A DNA stretch of 64,000 bases from Clarkia xantiana subsp. parviflora (GCA_036873135.1 JAPTYO010000002.1:38803452-38867451), one strand, 5' to 3'. Positions 1-11,783 are shown, counted from the stretch's first letter. Numbers and translations: made by a program. The notes: generated from the letters alone by a model not told the origin.

Positions 1-2074
1 TCTCTGGTTCCGGCGTCTCATCGAACTGACGTAACATCGTCGAGATGCAGTTTGATCGCCTCTCACTTCCCCTATCCCGTGCTGTGTCGGGAATTTCATT
101 ACTTGATGAGCTGTTGAGGGGATTATCCAGTGAGGATTAAGAGTTGTTCTTCCAATAATGGCATTGTATGCTGAGGCGGCGTCGACGACTACGAAGAGCA
201 CATCTACGGTTAGATTCTTCTTCTCTTTCCCAGAACCATTGGGAGTTTGATAGCGCCCATTGGATAGGTGGTCCTTCCGGCAAATCCTATGAGAGGAAAG
301 TAGACCTTCAGGAGATCCCTCTGTGATAATCCCAGACTCTGGAAAGCTTCGTAAAAAAGTATATCGGTCGAGCTTCCACTGTCGATTAGAATTCTATTGA
401 CCTTGTAATCTGCCAAAGTAGCACTGATGACCAATGCGTCGTCATGCGGTTGGGTGACCATTATAAGGTCGTCGGTGGTGAAACTTATAACCACTGGGTC
501 GACTTCTTCTGGCGCCTTCCCTTTATCTCTTCCCTGTGAGATCTGGGTGGCATAAACTTCTCGAGCAGTGCTGGTTTCCCCTCCTGAGGCGAATCCTCCA
601 GCAATGACGTTAATTGTCCCTCTTGGGGGTGGGTTGTCATGAGGGGGAGATCGAGAATTTCTTCTGGGGCTTCGACTCCGTTTTAGAGCCTTGGAAGGTT
701 TGTCGATGAACTTGAGTAATTTGCCCCTTCGGATTAAAGCCTCGATGTCATGTTTCAAGGCGACACATTCGTTAGTGTCGTGTCCCTGAATCCGATGATA
801 TCGACAATAATCGTTCATCTGAGATCTCATCGGTCCCTTTTTAACTAGGGGAGGATCATCCAACTTAAGTTTTTCCATCTCCTGGAGCACAACTGATATA
901 TTGTGTGTGAGAGGAGTAAACTTTCCCGGATAGGGGATAGGGTTTCTCATTTCGGGACGGTTTCCGGGTCGGAAGTTTCCCTCTCGTATTTCTTCCCTCC
1001 TAGGTGGGCGAGAAGCGGAGCCTTCTTCAGTTTTTGTTGGCACGACCGGGCGCTTGATTTCTAGAGGTGACTTCTCGTGTGATCTTTCCAGATCTATGTA
1101 CTTCTTCACCTTCATGACGAGGGAATCGATCTTTCTCACTGGCTTCATCACCATGTTGTCCTTCAGAGCTTGGCTCTGCGTCCTAAGACCTCTCTAGAAG
1201 GTCCTGATCAACTCGCCATCTGTGGCGTCTTCATTTAACTGTTGGAGTATCTTATGGAACCTAGTGTAATAATTGGCCAAGGTTTCATCAGAACCTTGTT
1301 CAATTTTATCTAGGAAATCCATACTCTTTAGGCGCTGTCTTTGGCCTATATTGCCTTCGATGAACTTAGCCTTCAGTTCCTCCCATGAATCGATCACGTT
1401 GTCGGGGAGGCCATAGAACCAAGTGGATGCCTCTTCTTTCAACGTAGTTGGGAAGAGGGCTGCATAGTGATCCGGAGTTGCCCCTCTTCCCAGGAGGGAA
1501 GAGTTATGGGCGTTGATGTGGCGAACAAGATCTCCTTCACATGTGTAGTCGTCGATGTTCCTCGCAAAGACTTGTAGAGGAACTTGAGTGTTGAACAACC
1601 TTTTAGAGAAAGGATGGGAGGTATGATCGTGAACAATCAGCAAATCGTTCGTCCCCCTTCTCTTTTTCTCTAACAACTCTTCCACCTGTCCCATAGTGAA
1701 TTGGACAGGTTCTTTGCTCGCCATTTCTCCTTCAGGAGTCTTAGGAATTTCTTTCTCCAGGGGTTTTTCTCCCGGATTTTTACGCTGGACGCCACCTCCT
1801 CCTCTTGGAAAGTTTCTTGAGCGGTTGCCTTTTCGGGGATGGTGCCCACCTGGGCTTGATTCCAAAAGGTTATGAAGGCCGCCAATACTTCTTGGGAGAC
1901 AGCCGGGGGGACTGTCTTTCCTTCTTCTGGATTTGGGAATGACTTGGAATGACTGAGATTTCCATCATTACCTCCGTCATTAGCTTGTGGAATGGACGGA
2001 TCTTCTCTGGTGATTGGCTTCGAGGTGGTAGGATCCGCTGGGGGATTATTCCCTTCCACCGGGAGGTTGGACAT
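1..2074 (-). pseudogene. Ty3/gypsy gag-protease region (element A), partial and broken
   Basis: Minus-strand gag and aspartic protease of an LTR retrotransposon; pol lies beyond the window start. Reading from 2074: a Gln/Pro-rich N-terminus, a retrotransposon-gag domain (WFYGLPDN, then LANYYTRFHKIL) at about 1500-1200, a Tat-lineage CHHC knuckle (YCRYHRIQGHDTNEC) near 800, and a protease core with ILIDSGSSTDILF near 390. Gag carries particles and protease cuts the polyprotein. The N-terminal frame (1670-2074) and the main frame (1194-1865) differ, so there is a frameshift near 1760-1790. A TAG at 1194-1196 interrupts gag, and a second shift near 220 moves the protease C-terminal part (NAIIGRTTLNPH motif) into another frame down to base 1. 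It is therefore non-functional as read. The family call is firm; the Tat-like assignment rests on the knuckle, the PBS and similarity to the other gypsy copies here. Confidence 0.88.
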
Positions 2075-2113
2075 CTTGTTGCTTCTCTAGAGGTCACGAC
2101 TTTTTGATCGGAG

Positions 2114-2131
2114 TTCCCACAGACGGCGCCA
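2114..2131 (-). other. Primer-binding site of element A
   Basis: On the minus strand TGGCGCCGTCTGTGGGAA lies two bases inside the LTR. It starts with TGG, as expected for pairing with a tRNA CCA end, and the first nine bases fit the 3' end of plant tRNA-Asp. The same site recurs in elements F, G and H and, mutated, in C. Confidence 0.8.
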
Positions 2132-2133
2132 AA

Positions 2134-2901
2134 TGTTGGGATCAAAATGAAGTGGCCTTGAACTTCGGGGAATGGACTTCCAAGTATCGCCTCAGACTTA
2201 GCTCTCTCGAACGCTAAGTTTTCCTCTAAGAGGTTATGTGGGGAGAGAACCTGAAAAAGGGGTGGGGATGGCCCCTGATTCCACTCCGAAGCTTAAGTGA
2301 GTAATGGATTTGAGAGGAGTAATATAAGAACGTATTTAAAACTGACTGAATGTATGAAGTAAATAGAAATAGTCCCTATTTATAGGGATAAGTTACCGAC
2401 TTTATATGGCGGTTACCCTTCTTGGGAGGTTTCTCTTCAGAGTCGGTCAAGCAGGTGACAAGCAGGTCGCCACCTCATCTTTACTTAACTGGGATGGTTT
2501 CCTTTAGCAGGTGTTTAAGCAGGTCACCACCTGATTTTACTTCTAGAGGAAGGTTTCCTCTGATGACGGTTGAAGCAGGTCGCCACCTGTGTTTACTTCC
2601 GGAGGAAGGTTTCCTCTGATGATAGTGACAAGCAGGTCGCCACCTGTCTTTACCTTCGAAGGAAGGTTTCTTCTGATGATAATGATAAGTAGGTCGCCAC
2701 CTGTCTTTACCTTCGAAGGAAGGTTTCTCCTAGTTGCGGGCAGTCGTACTTTAGAAGTTGACTTTTTCATAAGTTGTCATCGACCTTTCATCCCTATCTC
2801 GTTAAGACGAGTCAGAAAGGTCGACGACTCTTCTTTCCCTTCCTTTTGAACGTACTCGACTCTTGTGCTTAATGACAAGTTTAATCAATCATAACCCAAC
2901 A
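2134..2901 (-). repeat. 5' LTR of gypsy element A
   Basis: A 768-bp LTR. It begins TGTTGGG and ends CCCAACA, a perfect 7-bp terminal inverted repeat, and abuts the PBS at its left edge. The partner LTR lies beyond the window start, so the target duplication cannot be checked. The right edge falls exactly where MULE transposase similarity begins. Confidence 0.8.
2459..2735. repeat. ~58-bp tandem repeat inside the LTR of element A
   Basis: About five copies of a ~58-bp unit containing CAGGTCGCCACCTG (5-bp stem, 4-nt loop) followed by a second small palindrome. That second palindrome is TCTAGA at 2542, TCCGGA at 2598, and TTCGAA at 2655 and 2712, so the sequence changes while self-complementarity stays. 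Open frames over this array are products of the repeat. Confidence 0.75.
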
Positions 2902-3627
2902 TCTAGCGTGTGGAGTAGAGCTCATGATGATGGTCTCCGATACGGGAATATGACAACAAATCAGGCGGAGGTGTTCAATGTTGTGTTGAAGGAAGCGAGG
3001 GGGTTACCAGGTACTGCTATTCTTATGAAATCATTCAAGAAGATTAATGCTTACTGGACGTAGCGAACCGAGAAGGTCGAACGTCAAATTTCTCAGAATC
3101 ACAAATTTCTCAAACAGATAAGAGACCTTCTAAACACGGCATAAGAGGCTTCGAAGGAATTTACTGCAACGAAGTACGCATACGGAGTAAACAGAGCAAG
3201 ATATGAAGTTTTCTCCCGTACTGGATGCACGTATGTCGTCGATCTCGAAGATAAGCATTGTACGTGCAATGAATGGACTGTGTTCAGGCGACCTTGCAAG
3301 CACGCGATGTGCGCCTACCGTGCAGCGAATACAAGCTATATCGAAGGTGTTGACCGTTACTTTAGGATAAACAAATACAGGAAAACGTACTGCCATGGTT
3401 TTCAACTTTTGGGTCCATCAGATGAATGGCCGGCGTGGACGGGTCCAACTGTTGTTGTCGATCCTAGTATGCTAATATCCGGACGGGGGCGAAAGAAAAC
3501 AAGGATGCTTAACAAGATGGACGAGCGTCAGCCTGGAGCGAAGAAAAAATGCAAGATTTGTAGGCTGTAAGGGCACAATAAAACAACGTGTCCACTCAAA
3601 TCAGAAGCATCGTCATCTGGGACTTGA
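2902..3627 (+). pseudogene. MULE transposase, C-terminal fragment (mudrA-like)
   Basis: C-terminal part of a Mutator-like transposase. The end of the catalytic region is visible (NMTTNQAEVFNVVLKEARGL), followed by a SWIM zinc finger (CTCNEW, 11 residues on CKHAMCAY) and a zinc knuckle (CKIC...GHNKTTC). One plus frame runs through everything but has stops at 3061-3063 (TAG), 3142-3144 (TAA) and 3568-3570 (TAA). The last lies inside the knuckle. Each is explained by one C-to-T change in a Gln codon. The N-terminal half is missing because gypsy A is inserted at 2901/2902. It faces the PMD pseudogene that starts at 4179 on the other strand. SWIM and knuckle support a MULE firmly. Confidence 0.87.
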
Positions 3628-4178
3628 TTTTATGTATGTATCGTACTTGTTCTTATCTACTATTTCTATTGTAATTTCTGTTGTGTAATTTGAACTGTAA
3701 AACTTGAACTGTATGAACTTTTGCGGATGATTGCCGATTATCTACAACTCCAAACGCAACGAAACTCGAAACTTAAGCATTTTATAACGTAATTAACATT
3801 CTGTAATTTTCCTAATTTTTTAAGCATTTTGAATTTTAGGGTTTTCCCTCCATAATGCTGTTTGACCCCCCTAAAACGCTCTAATTTGGCCAAATTTCGT
3901 TTTTTGCTACCTCCTTCAAAACATATGAAAATTTTACTACGAGTTCTGACTGTATACAAAAACCCAATGGCGCAAACAGAGACGAAATTGAAGTATCGTA
4001 GAATTTATACGAATTACTCTAAATTTACGTTTTTACGATCACATACTTTATGAACTTTTTTTTGGAGCATTTCGAATTTTAGAAACAACGTACAATTTGG
4101 AGTAAATAAATTTTATGAATAGTCTTAACTTATTAATACATATTACATTCGAAAGGAGGAAATCATAAAATTTAACAC
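3628..4178. other. AT-rich spacer between transposase and PMD gene
   Basis: 3' flanks of two convergent pseudogenes. I see no coding similarity and no repeat. It probably contains both polyadenylation regions. Confidence 0.5.
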
Positions 4179-5108
4179 CTAGAAGGGCCATGAGCCTTGA
4201 CCACCCGTATTGGCCCATGAGCCTTGACCACCCGTATTGGTCCATAAATTTTGAGAAGGTATGTGTGGCTGATACCCCACTCCATCCCACAGATTCTGTG
4301 TGTCTTGTGTTCCTAACGGAGGTTGCGTGCTATAAACGACTGGTTGGGCAATATGCGGCTCATCTTCGTCGCTATCTTGGTTCACTTCCCGCGACATTAA
4401 AACATCAAAATGTCTACGCATCCCGACTTCTTCAAACACAACACGTGCGAGCTCAGTATTTTCCCGTAGGAATTTCGTGATGTACAGATCCTCTGTTTCA
4501 AGCAGCGCCTTTCGTGAACTTTTTAGCATACGTTCGATTTGGCGTAACTACACACAATAGCATAACATTTATTTTTTAAAAAATATGATATATAAGTTTA
4601 TAGTGATTTTATATAAATTGTAAAAAAAAATATACCAGCACTTGTTGGGACTGTCCGTGTGGGTCAAAATAGCCTTGCATCGACAAGGGTGCTTGCGTCG
4701 GCAAGTCTGGTGTCTCACTTGGTAGGAGCTCGTCATCTACTGGTGGAAAATCATCGTAATATACGATGTCTTTGGTGACAGATGCGTACCAACTCATGTA
4801 GACCATGTATTCTGCACCTATAGGAGCAGGAGCTTCATAATCTTCCCAACGTCTATTCCACTTGAAGATGTACTTCGCATGCTTTTGTTCCCAGGTTTTC
4901 GTAGATGTCTTCATCCACTTATCATGGCGGCCATGGAGAGTATCCCATTCCCATCGTCTTATGGGAAAGTCTTCGGGGATTGGTTGAGGCAAGTCAAATT
5001 GTCGATACACTCGATCAGCCCTTTTCCATTCCACGCAATTGAAGTGGATCAGAGGAACCCGCATTTTAGACAAGTTCAACCCTCCCCACAGATTGGAGCC
5101 ACGCGCGT
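4179..5108 (-). pseudogene. Plant mobile domain (PMD/MAIN-like) gene, C-terminal exons
   Basis: Two minus-strand exons of a PMD protein, the domain shared by the MAIN/MAIL proteins and some transposons. The upstream exon runs from about 5106 down to 4636 and holds RVPLIHFNCVEW, RVYRQFDLPQPIPED and a Trp-rich stretch ending EAPAPIGAEYMVYMSWY. It is followed by GT (4635-4634), an 88-bp intron, and AG before the last exon at 4547. The last exon encodes LRQIERMLKSSRKAL, an acidic stretch and a WTNTGGQGSWANTGGQGSW tail, with its stop at 4179. The exon is cut at 5108 by element F, and its start (ICWEPYSDDIM) lies beyond F at 10778-10815. Family assignment is confident. Whether this was a host gene or transposon cargo is not settled. 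Confidence 0.82.
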
Positions 5109-5763
5109 TGTTTCGTCCTGAACCGCTAGAAGTAACGGTCTTGACGAATCTCTAAGTTATCGTCGTGTCGGATCCTTCCTTCTCGCGCTCTTTACTTCAC
5201 GCCGAGTCGTCCGGACCTGCACACAGGGCAATAACCAGCACGAAGAGGGGGGGTTGTGCCGGTTGAGCCCTCTCCAATGCTAAAATGAGATTTTTATAGA
5301 GAGAAAGCTAGAGAGAAGACAGAGCTCCTAAGCCCATCTCAAGTGAAATTTTCTCAAATGAATAGCCTAGGTCCCCTATTAATAGGCTTCCTTAGAACCG
5401 ATCCCGGTTTTTTAGCGGTTTGACGACGGTTTTAGAGAAAATGTGAACCGTCGCCTGGTTTGATCAAGGTTGGCTATTGGAAAACTCTAACTTAGTGTGA
5501 TGACACAAAGGGAACACGTGCGTCGCAAATGACAACTCGGGTTACGTCGGGTTCGGGCGATCTCGACGTATTCCGGGTCATCCTGGGCAATCAGGACCTC
5601 TCCGGATTGCCAAGGCAATTCGGAAGTCCGTTCCGGGCGCGTGTGTCGCGCGTCCGGACCATTTTAAACCTCGTGGACGTGTTTTCGAACCATTTATGTG
5701 ATTTTTACGTGTTTACGAAGTCCGGAATATAAATACGAACCCGAATTGGGTGAATATCCATCA
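5109..5763 (-). repeat. 3' LTR of element F
   Basis: 655 bp, plus-strand reading TGTTTCGTCC to ATATCCATCA, so minus strand TG...CA. It is near-identical to the copy at 10153-10777 except for small indels; for example, this copy has an extra stretch near 5600. A purine-rich tract (minus strand CTCGGGGAAAAA at 5764-5775) adjoins it as polypurine primer. Confidence 0.9.
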
Positions 5764-6931
5764 TTTTTCCCCGAGTCAAGTGACGGTTTAAACCTTGCTT
5801 GACTCTATTTTAAAATATGATAATTTTCCAATTTAGTTTTGGTGCTGACCTCAAAAGTTGATTGATCGTCGGTTGGATATTTGAGCTTTGTGCTGACCTC
5901 AAAAGTTGATATGTTAACCGATTGGTGCAGTTTTTACCGTCTCTTGGTCCACTCCAAGGCGACGTTGTGGCATGACACTACTTGCTGAATTTGGTGTGTT
6001 TTATTCTGTTAAATGCTCACGAGTAAGATAGCGTTTTACAAGACTCGACTTGTAGGGTTGGTGAGTTTTTCAAACAGGGTGGGCTCCTGATAGCGTTGTA
6101 TCAACCCGCGATGGGGAAGCATACTTTGAAAATAATATGGGATTGTCGTCTAACAAGAGGACGTTCGCCATGATGTATCAACCCGCGATGGGGAAGCATA
6201 CTTTTAGTAGTAGCATGGGGTTGCCCTCTAAAGAGAGGATTTCGCGCCATGATGTATCGACCCGCGATAGGGAAGCATACTTGTAGTAGTAGCATGGGGT
6301 TGTCGTCTAATAAGAGGACGTCTGCCATGACGGGGTGATCAGTCCCTTTGAATATTTCCGCATCCTGTTTTGAACTCAGGGAGTGACTATGAACATGAGG
6401 ATTTGCCTCTAACTAAAGGATTTCGCAGCATGCCATTTTAGTTGTGAACATGGGGGTTGCCCTCGCAAGGAGGATGTCGCAGTATGTCACTTGTAGATAA
6501 ATCTTGGTTTTAAACTCAAGATGTAATATGTTGTTGACGCTATTTGTAGTAGTCGTCGTTATAGATAGAGAGTGTTAATATACTCGTTGCTGGTTTTGAT
6601 GGTAGGTATGTTGACGTTATACTTAGTCGATTGTTTGTATATAGCATAATAACTTGCTTTGTTGATGCGAGTAATAAGCGCGTAGTTGCCTACTTGTTGT
6701 AATTCCAAGTAGTATGCATAATGTAGTAATGTACCTACGAGAGTAGATTAACTTCATTAGGTTCTTGTTGTATATAAAATGAGTTGTGGGAAGGCGTCAA
6801 CCGATCTCTCCTTCCAATCCAGTAATAGGACTACTAAGCGTAAATTAAACTGAGGTAATGATGAATCTAAAAATACTTAAAGTAAATAAGCATGGATAGA
6901 TATGGAGGAAAGGATGAAGTATTTTTTGTCT
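5764..6931 (-). repeat. Non-coding 3' region of element F with ~80-bp repeats
   Basis: No credible coding sequence. Three tandem copies at about 6101-6330 share TATCAACCCGCGATGGGGAA and a short hairpin (GTCGTCT...AGGACG in two copies, GCCCTCT...AGAGG in another). Degenerate relatives continue to about 6490. The remainder is unstructured AT-rich sequence. Confidence 0.65.
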
Positions 6932-7507
6932 TCATGGTAGGCTTGATGGAATAGTGGAGTAGTTGTGTGCTACATAGCTTTTCAGTGCTCCCAGCGAGAT
7001 AATATCCTCAATTTCGAGTCGTATAGACAAGCAATTATTGGTACTGTGCCCCCACGTTCTATGGAATTTGCACCATCCTTCAGTATCCTTGCCAAGGAAA
7101 GCAGTTTTTGGCTCGAGTGGTAAGGGAAGCTTGTTTTCTAGGAGGTTGAAAAATATCTTTGCGACCTCTATGTTCAAAGGCGTAAAGATGCAGTTGTGGT
7201 TGATGTTTGTTCCTCCATTTGGTTGCTTGTCGGCTTGTTCTTCCCTTTCCTGGCTGGGAGGTGTACCCCATCCCAGCTCTCTTTCACATGCCACTGCAGT
7301 ATCCATCTTGTCTTTCAAGTCCGCCATTGTATCAGTAGTTTGCCATCCAAGTACTTTTCCGAAAAGGAGGAAAGATGGAGCATTCATGTGCAAGAAGAAC
7401 GCATTGATCACGTCTCCCTTTGTTGCTCTAACCAGAGCAGTGTTGTAGGCAAATCTCCTGAAGTAGTTCATTATTGGCTCGTTTTGACCCTGCTTGACGT
7501 CCCACAC
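6932..7507 (-). pseudogene. Second gag fragment in element F
   Basis: A 191-codon minus-strand open frame that again looks like the C-terminal half of a Tat-type gag: a helical segment (NYFRRFAYNTALVRATKGDVINAFFLHM) and later a CHHC knuckle (WCKFHRTWGHSTNNC). It lies just downstream of a complete gag-protease unit that has its own knuckle (WCENHEVHGHETDKC), but the two sequences are clearly different. It is either an insertion of another element's gag or an old duplication. No start codon context is convincing; the frame begins as a fragment. Confidence 0.65.
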
Positions 7508-7573
7508 GCTTTGCCATGCTGGGAAGCGGATTCTCTCAGGCGGACTTACAAGTGTTAAAACTTGTTCCTTTGC

Positions 7574-9844
7574 TTATTCATCATTGGGTTCGATATCCAA
7601 CCTTCTCCTCTTAGAAGTGTCAACCATTGATATGGTGACATGTTGTCTGCTCTTGAGTGCATTAACATAGCACTTTTGTGCTGTCGTCTGATCTCCCAGT
7701 ACTTCCCCAATTCGGTTTTTCGTCGGGAACTTCATCTTTTGGTGAACAGTGGATGCAACCATCACGTAAGGGTTTATAGTCGTTCTCCCTAAGATTCCGT
7801 TATAAGCTCCTAGAGCTTCCACCACCACGAAGGTGACATTGACGCTAAGGGTTTTCCACATTTCACCAAAAATGACCGGCAGTGTGATTGTTCCTAAGGG
7901 ACTTGTTCCAGCACCAGCAAAGCTGACTAATGTGAAAGATCCTGAAGTAAGGTCTGCTACCGTCTTTCCCAATTGTTCGATAACTCTGACATGCAAAATG
8001 TTAGCAGAGCTGGCTCCGTCAACCAAGATGCGTTTTACATCATACCCATCAACGTTCATTGTGATGACGAGAGTGTCGTCATGAGGATAGATAATATGTT
8101 TCATATCCTCTTTTGAGAATTGAATGACGACGTCGTCTTCTTCAGGTTGACTTCGCTTCCCGTACTTAGGAAGTGTCTTCACTTGCGACGCATAAACATC
8201 TCTTAGGTTTGACTTGTGACCGCCAACAGCTGGGCCACCATGGATGACATTGATTACGCCTCGCTTTGGCGGAGGCGGGTTATCATTGACCTTCTCTTTT
8301 ACTTTGCCCTTTCCAGATGACTCTGCATTGTCTCTCTTTGGACGCTTATCGCTTTGGTCAACATAATGCTTTAATTCGCCTTTCAGGATGAAATTGTTGA
8401 TGCGGAATCTGAGACTCACGCATTTGTCTGTTTCGTGGCCATGAACCTCGTGGTTTTCACACCACTTGTTCTCTTCCTTCCCCAACGGACCTTTTCAGAA
8501 GTTGACAGGCTCCTTCCACATGTTTTTTTCCTTCATTTCTTTCAAAATAACGGATAGTGGCGTGTTGAGAGGAACGCATTCAGCAAGATTGATTTCCTTG
8601 GGCTTCTGGAAATCTGATTTAAATGGTTTCTTAGGCTGTGGTTGCCACTGCCTGTTTTGTTGGCTGCCTTGCTGAGGCTTTGCTGGCTTGTTGTTTTCTT
8701 TTGCTCGGGTGGCACTTACTTTAGCTTTGTTTTGCTCCCTGAATCTCTCTAGGTCTACGAACTCCTTCACTCTTGAAGCCAACTCTTCAAGTGTTTCAGC
8801 GGGTCGTTTGGACATCTTTTCAGCGAGTGCGTATCCTTTACGACCTAAATTGTTAATAAAAGCGCGCACTATCTCCCCTTCAGTCAAGTTTTCTTGGATT
8901 TCAGCGACGTTATGGTTGAAGCGGACATAGTAATCTGCTAAGGATTCGTCGTTCTGCTGCTGGACGCTATTCAATGCGTTTACTCCTTTTAGGAGCGTGC
9001 ACTCTCCTATATAACGCTGAATGAATTTAGCCATTAAATAAGGCCAAGAAGTCACACTCCCGCATGGAAGTGAGAAGAACCAATGCGCTGCAGTCCCTGC
9101 CAGAGTTTGGGAAAACGTCATGGCTACATGATATGGGTTATCGGTTCTTCCCATCAGAGAGGCCTGATGCTGATGTACATGCTCTATTGGGTCGCCTTTT
9201 CACCGGTACTTGGCTATTTTTATTCCATAGAGCGCATCTGGTACACGGTTGTATACCAGTTCGTCTGCGAAGGGATGAGATGCATTCTCAGTTAATGCAT
9301 GCATGCCCTTCATTTTGGCTTCCTTCATCTTTTTCTCTATTATTGTTTCCAGGTCTTTTGCAGTGAGTCCCGTGATTGGGACGTCATCATTGTGCACTGG
9401 TCTTCTCCATCCAGTGTTGCGATAAATCCTAGCATGTTCCTGGCTGGTTGCCTGGTAGGAATTCTCCTTATAGTATTGTTGTGAGTGTGGAGGCGGTGGT
9501 TGTCTCCATGATTCTTCCAGACCCCACGTTCTTTCATAAGGATTGAATGAACGCGCTGCTTCTTGCCTTGGTGCACTCCTTGCTTGTTGGAACTGGAATT
9601 CTTCTTCTGGATGCTGTTCCCCTCCTTGGAATGGAGTCTTTTGGCGGGAAGTGTTGTGTGACACTGCCCCTACTGGCATGGCATGTCCCCTGACTGGTGG
9701 AGGTGGGGGAGAAGGTGGTGCAAATCCTTGGTTCCTTAGCATTTCTCTGAAAGCTAACAGCTCTTCAAGTGTAGCCATCATAGCAGGAGTAACTGTTGGT
9801 GCTGGGTGTGCACCTCTTCCAGGTTGTGTCTTCTCAGTAGCCAT
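7574..9844 (-). pseudogene. Gag-protease of element F
   Basis: Minus-strand polyprotein starting at the ATG at 9844, shortly inside the PBS. In order: a Pro/Gln-rich N-terminus with a LEELLAFREML helix, a gag domain (AAHWFFSLPCGSV, then LADYYVRFNHNV) near 9080-8900, a Lys/Gln linker, a CHHC knuckle (WCENHEVHGHETDKC) near 8450, and a protease with KRILVDGASSANIL near 8030 and NGILGRTTINP near 7790. Two breaks are visible: loss of frame near 9200-9154 within gag, and a stop at 8495-8497 before the knuckle. The stretch ends at 7574 with no RT following. The protease reads DGA where functional gypsy enzymes have DTG/DSG-like triads, another sign of decay. Confidence 0.82.
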
Positions 9845-10132
9845 CCCATGGGGGAATTGTTGATTTGTGTGCGCTTCGTGCTCGAACCCTAAAGGGGTGT
9901 ATTGTGCACTGGGTTGTGTGCTCCTTGCTCGTGCTGTGTTGGGGGCACGTCTCTTGCGGGCACTGAGGAAGCTGTCGTGGTAGCTTGCTGGATGGTTGAA
10001 GGTCCAGGCTGACTCATTGCAGGTGTCTTCATCGGGCGCCCTGGGCCTTTCTTCTTTTCCTGCAGGTTGACACGATCAGGAGGAGGATGATTGCTCTTCA
10101 TAACTTGTGGTGCAATATAGCTTCTTGATCGA

Positions 10133-10150
10133 ATCTCGCAGACGGCGCCA
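10133..10150 (-). other. Primer-binding site of element F
   Basis: Minus-strand TGGCGCCGTCTGCGAGAT, two bases inside the 5' LTR. It is the same site class as in A, G and H, with a diverged 3' half. Confidence 0.75.
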
Positions 10151-10152
10151 AA

Positions 10153-10777
10153 TGTTTCGTCCTGAACCGCTAGAAGTGACGGCCTTGACGAATCTCCAAG
10201 TAATCGTCGTGTCGGATCCTTCCTTCTCGCGCTCTTTACTTCACGCCGAGTCGTCCGCACCTTCACACAGGGCAATAACCAGCATGAAGAGGGGGTGGTG
10301 CCGGTTGAGCCCTCTCCGATGCTAAAATGAAATTTTTAGAGAGAGAAAGCTAGAGAGAAGACAGAGCTCCTAAGCCAATCTCAAGTGGAATTATCTCAAA
10401 TGAATGGCCTAGGTCCCCTATTTATAGGCTTCCTTAGAACCGATCCCGGTTTTTGAGCGGTTTGACGACAGTTTTACAGAAAATGTGAACCGTTGTCTGT
10501 TTTGATCAAGGTTGGCTATTGGAAAACTCTAACTTAGTGTGATGACACAAAGTGAACACGTGTGTCATAAATGACGAATCAAGTTACGTCGGGTTCGGGT
10601 GATCCCGACGTACTCCGGGTCGTCCTGGGCAATTCGGAGGTCTGGTCCGGGCGCGTGTATCGCGCGTTCCAACCGTTTTGAACCTCGGGGATGTGATTTC
10701 GAAACGTTTAAGTGATTTTGACGTGTTTACGAAGTCCGAAATATAAATGCGAACCCGAATTGGGCGAATATCCATCA
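10153..10777 (-). repeat. 5' LTR of element F
   Basis: 625-bp partner of 5109-5763, with the same ends (minus strand TGATGGATAT...GAAACA) and a minus-strand TATAAATA box near 10419-10426 as likely promoter. Confidence 0.9.
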
Positions 10778-10867
10778 CGCGCCATTATATCGTCCGAGTA
10801 CGGCTCCCAACAAATCTGCAAGTGAATAATAATATAATTACTTTATATACATGACAACATTAATTAA
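10778..10867 (-). pseudogene. PMD gene: start of the exon split by F, plus intron end
   Basis: Minus strand from 10815 reads ICWEPYSDDIM, the conserved W-x-P-Y block of the plant mobile domain that should precede the RVPLIHF block now at about 5065. Just upstream is TTGCAG (10821-10816), a good 3' splice site, preceded by AT-rich intron. Copia E begins at 10868, so it landed in this intron. Adjacent to F the sequence is CGCGC, F's target duplication. Confidence 0.75.
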
Positions 10868-11423
10868 TGTTGGATTACGGGGACGTAATACTACGGAATG
10901 CTAAACGTGTACATGCAAGTAATCTAACTACGCAGCGGAATAGTGTACACAAACCTTTTAGCTTTCCTGCCCAAGAACGTCGTGGAGGGAGTTCTGATCC
11001 TCCGGTCAGAACCATGTACAAGTTCTTCGTAAGAAGAAGTCCTACACGGTGTAAGCTCCACAACAAAGCTTCACATTGATTCTTCAACGGGGACAGAACC
11101 TCGGACTAAGATGTGCCGAAAATCTTAACTAAGGGGGTGAGAGGGTTTCTCTCAAGTTCCTAAATGGAAGTACTTCTTATAATGAATGAATGTGTAAACC
11201 CCTTAGGTGAGTCCCCTATATATAGGATTGGTGGAGTGGACAAAAGTCCACTCCAACCAATGTAGTACAAGTTTCGGCCGAACCATGCTATTAAAGGGGG
11301 AGGCCCAATTTTGGGCCTCCCATGTCAATTACTGTTTGGGTTTGGCCCAATTACCCTAATGTGACAATTACCTAGTTAACTTAGGTAATTTCCTTAGCAT
11401 TAACGGGCTACCAATTACGGCGC
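10868..11423 (-). repeat. 3' LTR of copia E, outer part
   Basis: Starts TGTTGGATTACGGGGACG, as do the copies at 31318 and 38449. It is broken at 11423 by the Ogre-like element; the last 25 bp, including the duplicated GGCGC, are at 29936-29960. Confidence 0.92.
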
Positions 11424-11783
11424 TGTAAACACTCGATTTTGACCCGGTCGTAACGACGTTACACATGATACGTCAAATTCCGGACGCGTCAAGCCACAAA
11501 GTCTCCAAAAATGCTCAAGGGCACATTAGGGAAATTATTATAAAATATATTTTAAATTATTTCGAATTTATTTAATATTTTCGAAATTTTTTAAAAATAT
11601 ATATATAATAATTAGTTTTTTATTTTAGAAAATTATTTGTAAGATATTTATCTCCATATATTATTTTTTATTCAAAAAAATAATTATCTGTAAAGATAAA
11701 TATCCTTAGGAATATTCTCTAGAATAATTATCTGTTAGCATTTTTTATTTGAATTTTATCTGTAATTTAGGCTAGGTTTTTAG

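Larger units (their letters stand above)
5109..10777 (-). mobile_element. Gypsy element F, gag-protease only (TR-GAG type)
   Basis: A complete 5.7-kb minus-strand LTR element: 5' LTR 10153-10777, PBS 10133-10150, gag-protease 9844-7574, a second gag fragment 7507-6932, a non-coding 3' region, and 3' LTR 5109-5763. No reverse transcriptase or integrase is present, so movement would need proteins from an autonomous relative. This matches the described TR-GAG class of non-autonomous elements. Flanks are CGCGT on the left and CGCGC on the right, a 4/5 target-site duplication. It disrupts a PMD exon. Confidence 0.85.
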
